From an uncultured Exiguobacterium sp. (lineage in GTDB: Bacteria > Bacillota > Bacilli > Exiguobacteriales > Exiguobacteriaceae), in contig CAJYMC010000007.1 in assembly GCA_913775715.1 (NCBI GenBank), forward strand, positions 1,116,001 through 1,180,000: 64,000 nt of DNA, in the 5' to 3' direction. The notes beneath the pieces are model-generated. The model saw only the letters and a program-made list of their open reading frames with translations, ran no database searches and was not told the DNA's origin. Position numbers and translations under genes: made by a program. Below are positions 15,863 through 24,343 of this stretch, piece after piece (positions within the stretch are counted from its first letter, which is position 1; the number at the start of each line of letters is the position of its first letter).

Positions 15863-17376
15863 TCAGCCTCCTAACCGGCGCTTGACGAGCGCATCGATTT
15901 TCTTTTGAATGCCGACCGACATGTACTGCTCGGACACCGCGACAGCGAAGTCGAAGAAGTGCGTCGGCTCGACGAACGACTTGCGTCCTGCCGTCCAGTG
16001 CCCCTCGTTGACGAATCATTTGTTATCGCTGTGGCTTTTTATCCTCAGCTTCTTACTGTCACCAGCAAGTTCGGCGTACATTTTCAACCAATAAAAAAGA
16101 CAACCACAATGGTTGCCTACTGGCTGTCGGAGTCTCTTGGAGGGATTATATTTATTCACCCTCTACGCTCTACGGTGCTGACTAGCCTTTCGCAATCTAG
16201 TCAGTTACCTCGGTATTGTCTACTGTTATGTGTTTCCACGTCTTGCCTCGCTTGATGTCATACACTAGATATTTAGAAATACCGTGGGAAGCGGCGATGG
16301 ATACTGCGGTTTCTTTCTTGGCGAGCCTTTGTTTGATGTCGAGTGCGATTTCAGCAGTGATTTTGGCGTTCGCATTCTTTTCACCTGTCATGCGCGTCCA
16401 ATCTTCACCAACCGGGCGTACAAGCCGTTCTCCGCGATCTCCTGCACGATATCGAAGTTTTAAAACATCGTGTGGTACCCCAGACAACTCCGCGACTTCG
16501 ACAAGTGAATAGTTAGCCCCTTCATAGTCAACAGATAACGTTGTGCTTCTATTCCGGGATTGTTCTTTCCCTGTTGCCCAGCGGCAATTATCAGGACTAT
16601 ATCCCTTATCGTTATCAATGCGATCAATCGTCTTCTTTTCGTCGTACCCGTTTTCAAGTGCCCATTTTTGGAATGCAACGAAATCATCTTTCCATTCTTC
16701 ACAAACGGTAATACCTCGACCGCCATAACGATCATATCGATTGTTATTTGGATTAAAACAGCGCATCTTCATATTCTGCCAAGCGCTGTAAAGACGCGTG
16801 CGAGATGATTTGTGAGTCCGAAGACCTAAAGCTGTTTTTGATGCCTTGATTGCCTTCAAACAACCGCAAGATTGAGAACGTAAATAGATGTCATGTCGCA
16901 TCTCTACCGTCTTGCCACAGTAACTACATTTCACTAAGCAAAACTTTCGATTGCGCTTCCCTTGTTTCCTCATACCAATGATTTCTATCAAGTCCAGCAT
17001 ATGGAACACCTCCTAATGAAAGTATACCATATTTGACCGTCTTTCAGAAACATTCTAACACTAGAGTTCTACCGATTTACCCCGATGACTATCTCCTCCA
17101 TTACTGAAGAAGGCGGCATTCGTCTACCGCGTATGGATTCGTGGTTCCGGCTTCGACCTCATAGCCGCCCTTGCGTTTCTCGAACACGTTGAAGCTGTTT
17201 CCGAGGGAAAAGCTATTCAGCATGTCCCGGGTGTCGACGAGCTGTTGCCGCACGATCTCTTTTCGCGTCTCGGCTAGGAGTTCCGCCCCGACCGCGTCCA
17301 TGATGAGCGGGATCGCCTTGTCGAAGTCCCCGCGAATCCGGTCCATGTCCCGTGCAAACTCATCGAATCCGTTCAT
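15863..17376 (-). CDS. HK97-gp10-like tail protein, split by a group I intron
   Basis: The gene has two exons: 17376-17126 (251 bases) and 16016-15863 (154 bases). Joined, they make 405 bases and a 134-residue protein, with the junction inside codon 84 (GT from exon 1, A from exon 2). The spliced sequence reads NPYAVFVNEGHW, which restores the conserved Y-A-x-x-V-N-E-G-H motif of HK97-gp10 family tail or head-tail proteins, and continues with FVEPTHFFDFAV. Without splicing, translation stops after 91 codons and the family core is lost. It lies between the connector genes and the tail terminator-like gene, as in PBSX (XkdI position). Confidence 0.85.
16093..16117 (-). terminator. Terminator-like hairpin inside the intron
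   Basis: On the minus strand GGCAACCA and GTGGTTGTC form a hairpin followed by TTTTTT, about 75 bases before the 3' splice site. It may end the endonuclease transcript or be part of the intron fold. If active it would reduce expression of all downstream tail genes. Confidence 0.5.
16178..16204 (-). other. Hairpin at the end of the HNH gene
   Basis: A perfect 8-base inverted repeat (CTGACTAG and CTAGTCAG) with an 11-base loop. The first arm contains the TAG stop of the endonuclease. It has no T run, so an intron-structure role is more likely than termination. Confidence 0.6.
16197..17000 (-). CDS. HNH homing endonuclease encoded in the intron
   Basis: A 267-residue protein. A zinc-binding segment (CSYCGKTVE to SQSCGC, about residues 25-50) comes first. 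The HNH core follows: AWQNMKMRCFNP, YGGRGITVCEEW and DRIDNDKGYSPDNCRWAT, where D and N replace the usual metal-site residues as in many phage HNH enzymes. The C-terminal part has two DNA-binding helix repeats (NUMOD-like, YSLVEVAELSGV, then ISKYLVYDIKRGKTWKHI). The ATG at 16998-17000 lies eight bases after AGGAGG. A TATACT element about 30 bases upstream may be its own promoter. It should cut intronless alleles near the exon junction and spread the intron. Confidence 0.9.
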   Translation of the reverse strand: MLDLIEIIGMRKQGKRNRKFCLVKCSYCGKTVEMRHDIYLRSQSCGCLKAIKASKTALGLRTHKSSRTRLYSAWQNMKMRCFNPNNNRYDRYGGRGITVCEEWKDDFVAFQKWALENGYDEKKTIDRIDNDKGYSPDNCRWATGKEQSRNRSTTLSVDYEGANYSLVEVAELSGVPHDVLKLRYRAGDRGERLVRPVGEDWTRMTGEKNANAKITAEIALDIKQRLAKKETAVSIAASHGISKYLVYDIKRGKTWKHITVDNTEVTD

Positions 17377-17717
17377 AGCGGTGCCTCACGTCGAAGCGGA
17401 CACTCGATATGATGCTGCTTGACCTTGTACGGCTTGCCGGCGATGTAGACCGACCCATCGATCACGACCTTGTCCCCTTCCAGGAGGTCAGCCGTAATCT
17501 TGAAATGCGCGAGGTCATCCGAAGACGAGACACGCATACTGTCGGTCTGGATGAGCGTCCCGCGTCCTCTGACGAGGTAACAGGGTACGTTCACAGCGTC
17601 CGGTGTGCTCGGATACGAAAAAGCGTCCTCTGACGGGAGACCGTAGCCCCCGCCCGAAGACGTCTTGTCGAGATGATAGATACTGGCGCGGTCGGAGAGT
17701 AACTTGTCGTAACTCAT
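17373..17717 (-). CDS. Head-tail connector protein (YqbH/XkdH-like)
   Basis: A 114-residue protein in the position of skin-element YqbH (DUF3599). Features are the N-terminal SDRASIYHLDKTSSGGG and the small beta-barrel-like ITADLLEGDKVVIDGSVYIAG. It probably acts as a stopper at the neck. It overlaps both neighbours by four bases (ATGA), so translation of the connector genes is coupled. Confidence 0.75.
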   Translation of the reverse strand: MSYDKLLSDRASIYHLDKTSSGGGYGLPSEDAFSYPSTPDAVNVPCYLVRGRGTLIQTDSMRVSSSDDLAHFKITADLLEGDKVVIDGSVYIAGKPYKVKQHHIECPLRREAPL

Positions 17718-18100
17718 AGGTACCGCATCCTAACTTGTGGCGCTTCAGAGGCGACTGGCTTGACGTACTTTTCAAGCAAGGTTGTGATTTCGGGTTTCCC
17801 GCGCAGTCCTGCCGAATCTGCCATCGTGTAGCTATAGTCACCAATCTTCTCGCTCTTATAGCCCTTCACCGCGCTCTCATCGAGGGCAGATAAGGCGTAG
17901 TATTCCGCGAGCTTCTTGCACGCGAGCTTGACGCGGATCGGAACGGTCGGATACTCATTCGTCGGGAACTCATGGTGGACATAGTCGAAGATGTCGGCTT
18001 CCGCTTGAATGATGTCGTCAGTCAATTGCTGATCCGTGCGCCCCTTGACCGTGTCGAAGCTGGTATAGGCGCGGAGTTCGCTTGGTGTGATGACGGGCAT
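17714..18100 (-). CDS. Head-tail connector protein (YqbG-like, DUF3199)
   Basis: A 128-residue helical protein of the gp6-like adaptor type: ITPSELRAYTSF at the N-terminus, a helix with DIIQAEADIFDYVHHEF, and LACKKLAEYYAL. Such adaptors form a ring under the portal. The order capsid, small protein, YqbG, YqbH, gp10 agrees with the skin element and PBSX. Confidence 0.8.
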   Translation of the reverse strand: MPVITPSELRAYTSFDTVKGRTDQQLTDDIIQAEADIFDYVHHEFPTNEYPTVPIRVKLACKKLAEYYALSALDESAVKGYKSEKIGDYSYTMADSAGLRGKPEITTLLEKYVKPVASEAPQVRMRYL

Positions 18101-18258
18101 CAGACCCCTCCTTCCTGCGTCGCGAGGATCGCGTCAATCAGTTGTGCTTTCGTCAGGCTCGACCGCCCGGCGATGTTCAAGTCCGTCGCAATCTCGTAGA
18201 CTTCATCCTTGGTCATCGCGGTCAACTGTTCACGATCGTAAACAGGCTCCTCACTCAT
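18100..18258 (-). CDS. Small SAP/Rho-N-like protein (YqbF position)
   Basis: A 52-residue protein whose sequence YEIATDLNIAGRSSLTKAQLIDAI fits a SAP or Rho N-terminal-like helical motif, as in YqbF-type proteins behind the capsid gene. The start is uncertain. The ATG at 18256-18258 lacks a ribosome binding site and lies in the loop of an inverted repeat (GGCTCC/GGAGCC, 18245-18274), so coupling to capsid translation is likely. Confidence 0.65.
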   Translation of the reverse strand: MSEEPVYDREQLTAMTKDEVYEIATDLNIAGRSSLTKAQLIDAILATQEGGV

Positions 18259-18277
18259 CAGAGCGAAAGGAGCCGGG

Positions 18278-19210
18278 TCAGGGTGTGATATCAGCGTCGA
18301 TGTAAACGAGCGCTTTCGGTGTACGGATAACGAAGTCGACTGAAGACAATACGAAGTGATACGTTGCTTGCTTCGCCATTGCTTCAGGACCTTCGCCCGT
18401 ACGTGAGTACTGCACGTCGAATCCAGTGACGACTGTGAGGTTCTCGAGCGGCGTGAAGAGGACAGTATCTTCGACGATGTGGTCGACGACTTCGATGTCG
18501 TAACCGTGGATCTTCGCAAGGCGTCCTTCGACGAGGACGACGTCAGCAAGTGCTGTTTCGCGTGCGATGACTTCCGCTTGGAGTGCAGCGTGTGTCAGAC
18601 GACCCATGATCCAGACGAAGCGACCAGCACGAAGTTGTTCCGCTGCGACTTTCGTCGGTACTGCTTGGAGGTCCGCGAGTTTGACCGCTCCTGTGACGTC
18701 GTGTTTGATCGTGTCAGCGCTCGTGCGTGCAAGTTTGAGGAAACCATCGTCGAGCTTGATGAAAGCGTCTGACGAAGATTTGTCGCCGTTGAACGCGAGG
18801 TCTTGCAAGTCTGCACCGAACTGCTGCTGGATCATCGATGCAATGATGTCCTCGACGTTCTGGCCACGTGAGCGTGCTGTGTAGTAGACGTTGTCGTTCT
18901 CGAACCATGCGTCTGTGTAGACAGGGACGAGCGAAAACGGTACTGAACGTTCTTCTGCGTGATCCGTACCGTCTGGTGTCGTAAGGATGCCTTTATGCTC
19001 TTTCAAGCGGCGTTTCTTGACGCCAAGCATCTCGATCGCACCGTTTGAAGATTTAGCAGCGTAGTAGTTCAATTTTTTCAGCGTATCGCCTGAAGCGACG
19101 ACGTCTTGCATGAACGCACGTCCGTCATCCGCTGGGAGTGTGACGTTGTTCGACTTTTTGATATTATCCATCTGTTTTTGGAGCATTTCAGTAGTGTTCA
19201 ATGGGTTCAT
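18278..19210 (-). CDS. xkdG: Major capsid protein (XkdG/YqbE-like)
   Basis: A 310-residue protein. It follows the protease/scaffold gene and resembles the P2/PBSX major capsid group. The N-terminal MNPLNTTEMLQKQMDNIKK helix is followed by the E-loop region and by the long helix VEDIIASMIQQQFGADLQDLAFNGD. The C-terminal FVLSSVDFVIRTPKALVYID is typical of the P-domain end. It forms the HK97-fold shell. A good ribosome binding site (AGAGAGAGGATGAACCC) precedes it. Confidence 0.88.
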   Translation of the reverse strand: MNPLNTTEMLQKQMDNIKKSNNVTLPADDGRAFMQDVVASGDTLKKLNYYAAKSSNGAIEMLGVKKRRLKEHKGILTTPDGTDHAEERSVPFSLVPVYTDAWFENDNVYYTARSRGQNVEDIIASMIQQQFGADLQDLAFNGDKSSSDAFIKLDDGFLKLARTSADTIKHDVTGAVKLADLQAVPTKVAAEQLRAGRFVWIMGRLTHAALQAEVIARETALADVVLVEGRLAKIHGYDIEVVDHIVEDTVLFTPLENLTVVTGFDVQYSRTGEGPEAMAKQATYHFVLSSVDFVIRTPKALVYIDADITP

Positions 19211-19218
19211 CCTCTCTC

Positions 19219-20097
19219 TTATCCAAAGTGACTTGCATATGAAGCTTTATCTGGGACTTCTGCCTTCTCGACGACTTCGTGGGAAGCTGGGAGCGGTCGG
19301 ACAGATAGCTGTTTTTCGAGTTCTGCGATCTTCGCCTGCGCTTTCTCCAGTTCAGTTGCTTCTGGTTCCGCCTCAGGTGCATCGGCTTCCGGTTCAGCGG
19401 CTTCTGGTGCGTCCGCTTGCGCTGGTTCTTCTTCTTTTGCGACAGGGAGTGCCGCTTTGAGGAGATCCATCACCTCGCTCTTGAACGAGTCGAGTTCTTT
19501 CTGCAATTGTTCCTGTGTCATGTCTGTCACCTCCTCTCCCTGTTCGTCTGGTAGAATCCCCATGTCCTTGAGAACTTCCGTGACGGAATCCTTGATCTTG
19601 GCGAGGAACGACTTGCCGTCCTCCGCCTTCTCGATGACCTCACCCATGCCCGCAAGGGAGAATCCGGTGAACTCCCCCTTCTGGATGCCGGACCAGACCT
19701 CGTCCGCTACCTTGACCGCCATGACCCATGTGCCTTTGGTGACGGTCTCGCCACCGAGCTCGAAGTCTGCCGGTGCGATGTAGGACTCGATGACATCCCC
19801 GACCTGCGAGGTGAAGTCGTGCTGCTTGTCGATCTGGCGATAATCCTTGAGGAAGATATGCGCCGCCTTCTCGATTTCTTCCGCCGTCATGTAGTCGTCG
19901 TGTGCGTCCTTGACGAGCGGTTCATAGACGATGCCGTAGACGATCTGTTGCGCGTCGTCTTCCTTGACGAGTAGCTCGATGTGCTTCGAGACATTCGGTG
20001 CCGTCTCACTCTTGGTCAACAAAAAAGACCGCTTATTAGCAGCCTTGTCGACGATGGAAACGTGAGAGGGAATCAGGTTTGTAATTTCACGTGGCAT
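19219..20097 (-). CDS. xkdF: XkdF-like prohead protease with scaffold tail
   Basis: A 292-residue protein. Residues 1-150 are the XkdF-like putative serine protease region, including SIVDKAANKRSFLL, YGIVYEPLVKDAHDDYM and IDKQHDF. The C-terminal 100 residues are acidic, rich in Ala, Pro and Glu, and end in a coiled coil (TELEKAQAKIAELEKQL), as in scaffolds. The ATG at 20095-20097 has AGGAGG six bases upstream, so the earlier in-frame ATG is rejected. It lies before the capsid gene, as usual. Confidence 0.85.
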   Translation of the reverse strand: MPREITNLIPSHVSIVDKAANKRSFLLTKSETAPNVSKHIELLVKEDDAQQIVYGIVYEPLVKDAHDDYMTAEEIEKAAHIFLKDYRQIDKQHDFTSQVGDVIESYIAPADFELGGETVTKGTWVMAVKVADEVWSGIQKGEFTGFSLAGMGEVIEKAEDGKSFLAKIKDSVTEVLKDMGILPDEQGEEVTDMTQEQLQKELDSFKSEVMDLLKAALPVAKEEEPAQADAPEAAEPEADAPEAEPEATELEKAQAKIAELEKQLSVRPLPASHEVVEKAEVPDKASYASHFG

Positions 20098-20115
20098 AGG
20101 AGCCCTCCTGTTCAT

Positions 20116-20256
20116 TTATTTGCTATCAGGTGATGCGTTGGCACCTTCTTCGGTGCCATCCACTTTCGGTTGCATGAAATCACTCTTCATGAACGCTTCG
20201 AAGTCTTTTGTCCTGCAAAAATAGTCGAAGAATTTCGCTCGTAATTCATCATTCAT
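20116..20256 (-). CDS. Small morphogenesis-region protein, 46 residues
   Basis: A frame of 46 codons between the gp7-like gene and the protease gene, with the ribosome binding site ATAGGAGTGATTCG directly before ATG 20254-20256. The product begins MNDELRAKFFDYFCRTKDFE and ends with a polar tail. The spacing to both neighbours is tight, which supports a real gene. The skin element also has a small gene near this place (yqbC), but I cannot show homology. Confidence 0.65.
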   Translation of the reverse strand: MNDELRAKFFDYFCRTKDFEAFMKSDFMQPKVDGTEEGANASPDSK

Positions 20257-20266
20257 CGAATCACTC

Positions 20267-21142
20267 CTATTCAAATTGTGCGATGACGCCCTGACGGATC
20301 GCGTTCTTCTCTTCAGCCGATAAGCCGAGGATGTTCGGATCTACGGCAGGCGTCGTCGTGCAGTGACAGTTGATGCGTTGTTTCGCGGATAAGGACGTGT
20401 CGCGCGGATAACGCGCCAGCTCGCCTTCGACGTCGAAGAATTCGTTGAGTCCCTTCTGTGTCCCGCTCAATGCGACGTGAGAAGCACGAGGCTTGTTCTT
20501 GCGCCCTCCGCTGTGTAACCACTCGACGCCTGTGACAGCGGGAGATTGCCGGTAGGCTTCATCATCCCCAACACTGGCAGCAGTCAACGTTTCCGTGATG
20601 GCGATGCGTCGTGCCCGCGCGCGGTCGAAGTCCGGCTCATCCTTGAGTGCTTGAATGACGTCATGGACGCTTCCGCGCTGTTCTAAGGTACTGGCGATGA
20701 CTTGCGTCACCTTGTTCGCCGTGTTCTGGTCGAGCACGCGTCCCAACTCGTCGCTGTAGGCTTGCATGAAGCGGATGCGGCTCGGACTCATCGCTTGGAA
20801 GACGACGTCCTTATCGATGCGTGCCATCGTCGTGCTAGCAATGTGAGAGGCGACTTCTTGCAGGTGCGGCATCAAGGCGAGCGAGACAGCGGGTGCCATC
20901 GTCGTGCTCGCTAAGACGCCCGGCAGTCCCATGCTGAACGCGAACCCCATCGTCTGCCCGACTTCCTCGTAGAAGAGGTTGATCGCGGTGATGTAGTCCT
21001 TCCGGCGCTCCCGCAGGAGCCGAGCGAGGACCGCTTCGAGTCCGTTGATCCGCTCGATGAGGTATTCGACTTCCGGGAAGTCCTTCAGCAGACCGCGCAG
21101 TTCATCGTCGTCCGCCTTCGTGATGAAGGAGATGTCACACAT
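20267..21142 (-). CDS. SPP1 gp7/Mu F-like head morphogenesis protein
   Basis: A 291-residue protein from the ATG at 21140-21142, which overlaps the portal stop (ATGTGTGA). The C-terminal half holds the Mu F/gp7 signature: ARARRIAITETLTAAS, VEWLHSGGRKNKPRASHVAL and QRINCHCTTTPAV. Such minor head proteins bind the portal and help genome packaging or ejection. The gene order terminase, portal, gp7, protease, capsid is standard. An in-frame upstream start (10 codons earlier) is possible. Confidence 0.85.
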   Translation of the reverse strand: MCDISFITKADDDELRGLLKDFPEVEYLIERINGLEAVLARLLRERRKDYITAINLFYEEVGQTMGFAFSMGLPGVLASTTMAPAVSLALMPHLQEVASHIASTTMARIDKDVVFQAMSPSRIRFMQAYSDELGRVLDQNTANKVTQVIASTLEQRGSVHDVIQALKDEPDFDRARARRIAITETLTAASVGDDEAYRQSPAVTGVEWLHSGGRKNKPRASHVALSGTQKGLNEFFDVEGELARYPRDTSLSAKQRINCHCTTTPAVDPNILGLSAEEKNAIRQGVIAQFE

Positions 21143-22622
21143 CGTCCTCACCCTTCCAGCCACCGACGACATCGTTCAGCTCGTCGAGTCCGTCGCGTAC
21201 GTCCTTCAGAATGAACGCCAGTTGTCCGTTCTCGGCTTTCGCAAGGGCTTTACCCTGTGCGTCCGCCATGACCGTCAGCGGGTCTTGTGGAGCGTTCTGA
21301 CGCGGTAGGTCGTATTCGTCACCTTGGAGCATCTTCAGCGACTGTCCGAGGCGCGGGGAAACGATCGTACGAATCTCATTAGTAGTGAGGTGTTCCTTCG
21401 TCTCGGCAATCAGCTTTGTGATTAATTCTCCGTCGACGATCTCCGGTGCACCGAGTTCGACTTCGACATAGCGGAAGTCATAGCCCGTCAGCAAACGACG
21501 GTTGAATAGGTTCTCGATCTTCTTGCGTTCCGGCTGAAACACTTGTTCCTCAGCGAGTTCCTTCGCGGCTTCAACGGTCGCCCGGTTGTAGTCGCTCGAT
21601 AACCCGATGTAGACCGGAGGCAAGCGGAAGGCGCTCAGGATCTTGTCCCGCGTCTTGTCGTCGTAGTCGAGGAAGAGCGCGTCCTTCTGGAGCATGTCCG
21701 CAAGGGACTTGATCTCAACCTTCGCGACGTTCTTGTCATCCAGTCCGTTCGATGTCGTCTCCGCTTCGAGGACGAGGATCTTGTGCTGCAACTCTTCATT
21801 CCCGACCGCTTGCGTGTAGGACGAGAGTGCCGTCTCGGAATCCGTCGTCAATTGCCCACCTGTGACGGTGATCGCCATCGGGGTATGACGCCCTTGGTCG
21901 AAGTAACGCCAGTTCAGTTCCTCTGCCTTGCGTGCCCCTGTCAGTGACGGAACGTGCCCAATCCAGCGCGGGATACCGTAGTGCCCCGTGCCAATCTTGT
22001 CATGCACGATTTCGGTCGCAGGATTCGCAGGAGGCTGTTCTGTGTACTCTCCTGTCGATGCATCCATCTGACGCGGATCACCGAACTCACGGAAGAAGAC
22101 CTTCCCGAGGCGGAACTTCCGGAACTTACGATAGGCTTCCTTCTTGATTCCCTTACGCTCGATCTCGACCTTCACCGCATAGCCTGGCTTACTGACTTCC
22201 ATCGTGTCCGGTTCGACGCGGACAACCTCGATGACGTTTCCAGTAGGGTCACGCAAGACCTCCATGAACGACTCCCCGACCATCTCGCGGTCTTCAATCG
22301 CCATTTTGAACTCTTCGTCCGGTGTCTTGTCGAACGCCATCCAATCGATGACCTCCGCGAGCGCGTTCCACTCCGTGACCATCTCGCTCGTCTCTTCGCC
22401 CTCTTCGATGTACTTCGGTTTGAAACCAAACCCGGCGATGTTTTGCTTGTAGGCTTCGATGACCTGTTGCAGGACGGTCGATTGCTCGACGACGTAGCGG
22501 AGGCTCGCCTTCTTATAGGGAGCGGCTACCCACTGGGCACCATCCTCGCCCCATTTGAAGATTTCGTCCGCCTTCGTGACAGGCAAAGACTTCGCGTTCG
22601 CTTTCATCAGTTGTTGTCTCAT
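21135..22622 (-). CDS. xkdE: Portal protein (XkdE-like)
   Basis: A 495-residue portal of the PBSX type. Features are VVEQSTVLQQVIEAYKQNIAGFGF near the N-terminus, ELNWRYFDQGRHTPMAI in the middle and LSAFRLPPVYIGLSSDYNRA, a portal hallmark. It forms the dodecameric channel through which DNA enters and leaves the capsid. It follows the terminase and overlaps the gp7-like gene. Confidence 0.92.
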   Translation of the reverse strand: MRQQLMKANAKSLPVTKADEIFKWGEDGAQWVAAPYKKASLRYVVEQSTVLQQVIEAYKQNIAGFGFKPKYIEEGEETSEMVTEWNALAEVIDWMAFDKTPDEEFKMAIEDREMVGESFMEVLRDPTGNVIEVVRVEPDTMEVSKPGYAVKVEIERKGIKKEAYRKFRKFRLGKVFFREFGDPRQMDASTGEYTEQPPANPATEIVHDKIGTGHYGIPRWIGHVPSLTGARKAEELNWRYFDQGRHTPMAITVTGGQLTTDSETALSSYTQAVGNEELQHKILVLEAETTSNGLDDKNVAKVEIKSLADMLQKDALFLDYDDKTRDKILSAFRLPPVYIGLSSDYNRATVEAAKELAEEQVFQPERKKIENLFNRRLLTGYDFRYVEVELGAPEIVDGELITKLIAETKEHLTTNEIRTIVSPRLGQSLKMLQGDEYDLPRQNAPQDPLTVMADAQGKALAKAENGQLAFILKDVRDGLDELNDVVGGWKGEDDV

Positions 22623-22634
22623 TGATTCACCACC

Positions 22635-23906
22635 TTAGTAGAGTAATTTCCGTCCCTCGCGCCGTTTCTTGAGCTTCAGCTCTTGTAAACGCCAAGATTC
22701 CGTGGCATAGCGGAGGGCGGCGATCGCATCGTCGAAGAAGTTGACCGGTTCATCGAGATAGATGTTCTTCTTCGTGTCCTTCTTCCATTTCCACTGCGAC
22801 AGCTCCTTATAGAGGTTCTGGCACGATGGATGGATATAGATCTTACGCCGTTTAAGCCAATCGATTTGATCGTTGACGCTCCCAGCGCCCTTGACGACGG
22901 CATGGGCATTGAATCCTGCCTTGCGGAGCATACGAATCCGATCTGGTTCCGCGGAATCACAGTACATGAGTCGCTTGTGGTCCCACTCTTGCCGCTTCAG
23001 GAGCTGGATGATGTCGTCCATGTCCTTCTCGTGCTCGTACAGCTCACGGAAGACGTACAGGTCTCCGTCCTTCATGCCGACCTTCAGCGCGGCGTTAGCG
23101 TGGTTGAAACCGAAGTCATGCCCCATCTGCCAATCGTCGAAGCGGGACGGGTTCACATCGAAGTCCTCGACGACGAAATTCGTCAGGATCTGTCCGCCCA
23201 GCTCGCCCCATTCGCCTAATCCATAAACGCGGTAGCCGTCCGGGTCCTGTTCCTTCCGTCGCATCATCCGGCGATGGTATGCCTCATCGATGAAACGGTT
23301 CTCGAGGTACGTCGAGTGGCACGTCAGGATGTCCGGGTCTTTGTAGTCGAAATACTTCCGCTTGATCCAGTGCGTCGCGGAGACGGGGTTGAACGTGAAT
23401 GTCATCTGGTAGTACAGATTCAGGTTATCGAGAATCCCCCGCAATCGGTCATCGAGGATATCGACGTCCGACTCCAGCAACTCCGTCGCTTCTTCCACCC
23501 AGATCCACGTCAGTTTCCCGCGAGGGAAGTTAATCGACTTGACCTTCTCCCGTTCGTTCGCATCCTTCATGCCACGGAAGATGATGGCGTTGCCCGTCAC
23601 CTTGCTCTCTAAGTAGAGGGACGGCGAGGAGCGGATGACCCAATACAAGGGCCAGTCGGCACCATAGATGGCGAATAGCGCACCCTGTAGCTCAGCAAAC
23701 GTCGAATCCTTGTTCGAGGCGTCAATCTTCCGCACGACGAGTAGGTTCGCGCCCCGGTAGCGCATGTCACTCAGTTTGAGGATGTAATCCTGTGCCGTGT
23801 TGACCGACTTACCGGAACCCGCGGAACCTTTGAGCGCACGGTAGCGGTGCTTCGATTGATTGGACTGTCGGAACGCCGGGTTGAACTGGAGTTTGACCGT
23901 CTTCAT
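22635..23906 (-). CDS. xtmB: Terminase large subunit (XtmB-like)
   Basis: A 423-residue packaging motor. The N-terminal ATPase shows Walker A GSAGSGKS (27-34) and Walker B WIWVEEATE (134-142). The C-terminal nuclease shows the acidic residues D264 (GHDFGF), D317 (YCDSAEPD) and the DDAIAALRY end motif. Length and motifs agree with PBSX XtmB. Its ATG overlaps the small subunit stop (ATGA). Confidence 0.95.
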   Translation of the reverse strand: MKTVKLQFNPAFRQSNQSKHRYRALKGSAGSGKSVNTAQDYILKLSDMRYRGANLLVVRKIDASNKDSTFAELQGALFAIYGADWPLYWVIRSSPSLYLESKVTGNAIIFRGMKDANEREKVKSINFPRGKLTWIWVEEATELLESDVDILDDRLRGILDNLNLYYQMTFTFNPVSATHWIKRKYFDYKDPDILTCHSTYLENRFIDEAYHRRMMRRKEQDPDGYRVYGLGEWGELGGQILTNFVVEDFDVNPSRFDDWQMGHDFGFNHANAALKVGMKDGDLYVFRELYEHEKDMDDIIQLLKRQEWDHKRLMYCDSAEPDRIRMLRKAGFNAHAVVKGAGSVNDQIDWLKRRKIYIHPSCQNLYKELSQWKWKKDTKKNIYLDEPVNFFDDAIAALRYATESWRLQELKLKKRREGRKLLY

Positions 23907-24259
23907 CCATAATCCACCTCGATGCGAATCCCCATGTCACCGCTGATCTCTTTGCGGTCGATGTATGCCCCGTACGTCTTGTTCAGCAAGTCCGCCGCCT
24001 TGATGCGGTCCTTCGGTTCAATGTGATCACTGCGCATCGTCAGGGTCAGGAACTCCTTGATCTCTTCCGCCGAGGCAATCGTGTCTTTCTGGATCTTGCT
24101 GTTCAATTCATCGACGTAGCTCAAAATCGTCGTATTTTGTAGTAGCTTGGTCGTATTGCCCCGCGCTGAGTACCCTGCCTGTCGCGCTGCTTCTTCTGCG
24201 TTCCCGAGCTGAACATACAGCTCCGCGAATCGTTTCTGCTTCTCTGATAGCTTCCCCAT
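23903..24259 (-). CDS. xtmA: Terminase small subunit (XtmA-like)
   Basis: A 118-residue protein of the terminase_2 family. The N-terminal part SEKQKRFAELYVQLGNAEEAARQAGYSARG is the helix-turn-helix signature that recognises the pac or cos site; I quote only its ends as markers, SEKQKRFAELY and AARQAGYSARG. It pairs with the large subunit encoded next. Confidence 0.9.
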   Translation of the reverse strand: MGKLSEKQKRFAELYVQLGNAEEAARQAGYSARGNTTKLLQNTTILSYVDELNSKIQKDTIASAEEIKEFLTLTMRSDHIEPKDRIKAADLLNKTYGAYIDRKEISGDMGIRIEVDYG

Positions 24260-24319
24260 ATCCTCACCTCTCTCTTATGCTCTGCATCCAACCGACGGCA
24301 TCCGCTCGATGCAAGGCAC

Positions 24320-24343
24320 AAAAAAGACGCCGGTTAGGGCGCC
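24320..24343 (-). terminator. Terminator before the terminase genes
   Basis: On the minus strand GGCGCC, loop CTAACC, GGCGTC, then TTTTTT. It overlaps the 3' end of the gene at 24334 and separates the middle genes from the packaging genes. A late promoter or antitermination would be needed beyond it. Confidence 0.7.

Larger units (their letters stand above)
16017..17125 (-). mobile_element. Group I self-splicing intron carrying an HNH endonuclease
   Basis: The insertion is 1109 bases. Exon 1 ends in GCGGU, which pairs with GCCGC (complement of 17113-17117) and gives the U-G wobble at the 5' splice site typical of P1. The seven bases before it, GACGAAU (complement of 17118-17124), pair perfectly with the first seven bases of exon 2 (AUUCGUC), giving P10. 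The intron ends in G (complement of 16017). A possible P2 (CUUCUUC/GGAGGAG) follows the guide. I did not resolve the P3-P8 core, so the subclass is open. Confidence 0.85.

Noticed and set aside
15861..16019. N-terminal extension of the XkdJ-position protein
   Set aside because: The extra 53 codons are exon 2 of the gp10-like gene in another frame. AGGAGG six bases before ATG 15860 sets the start.
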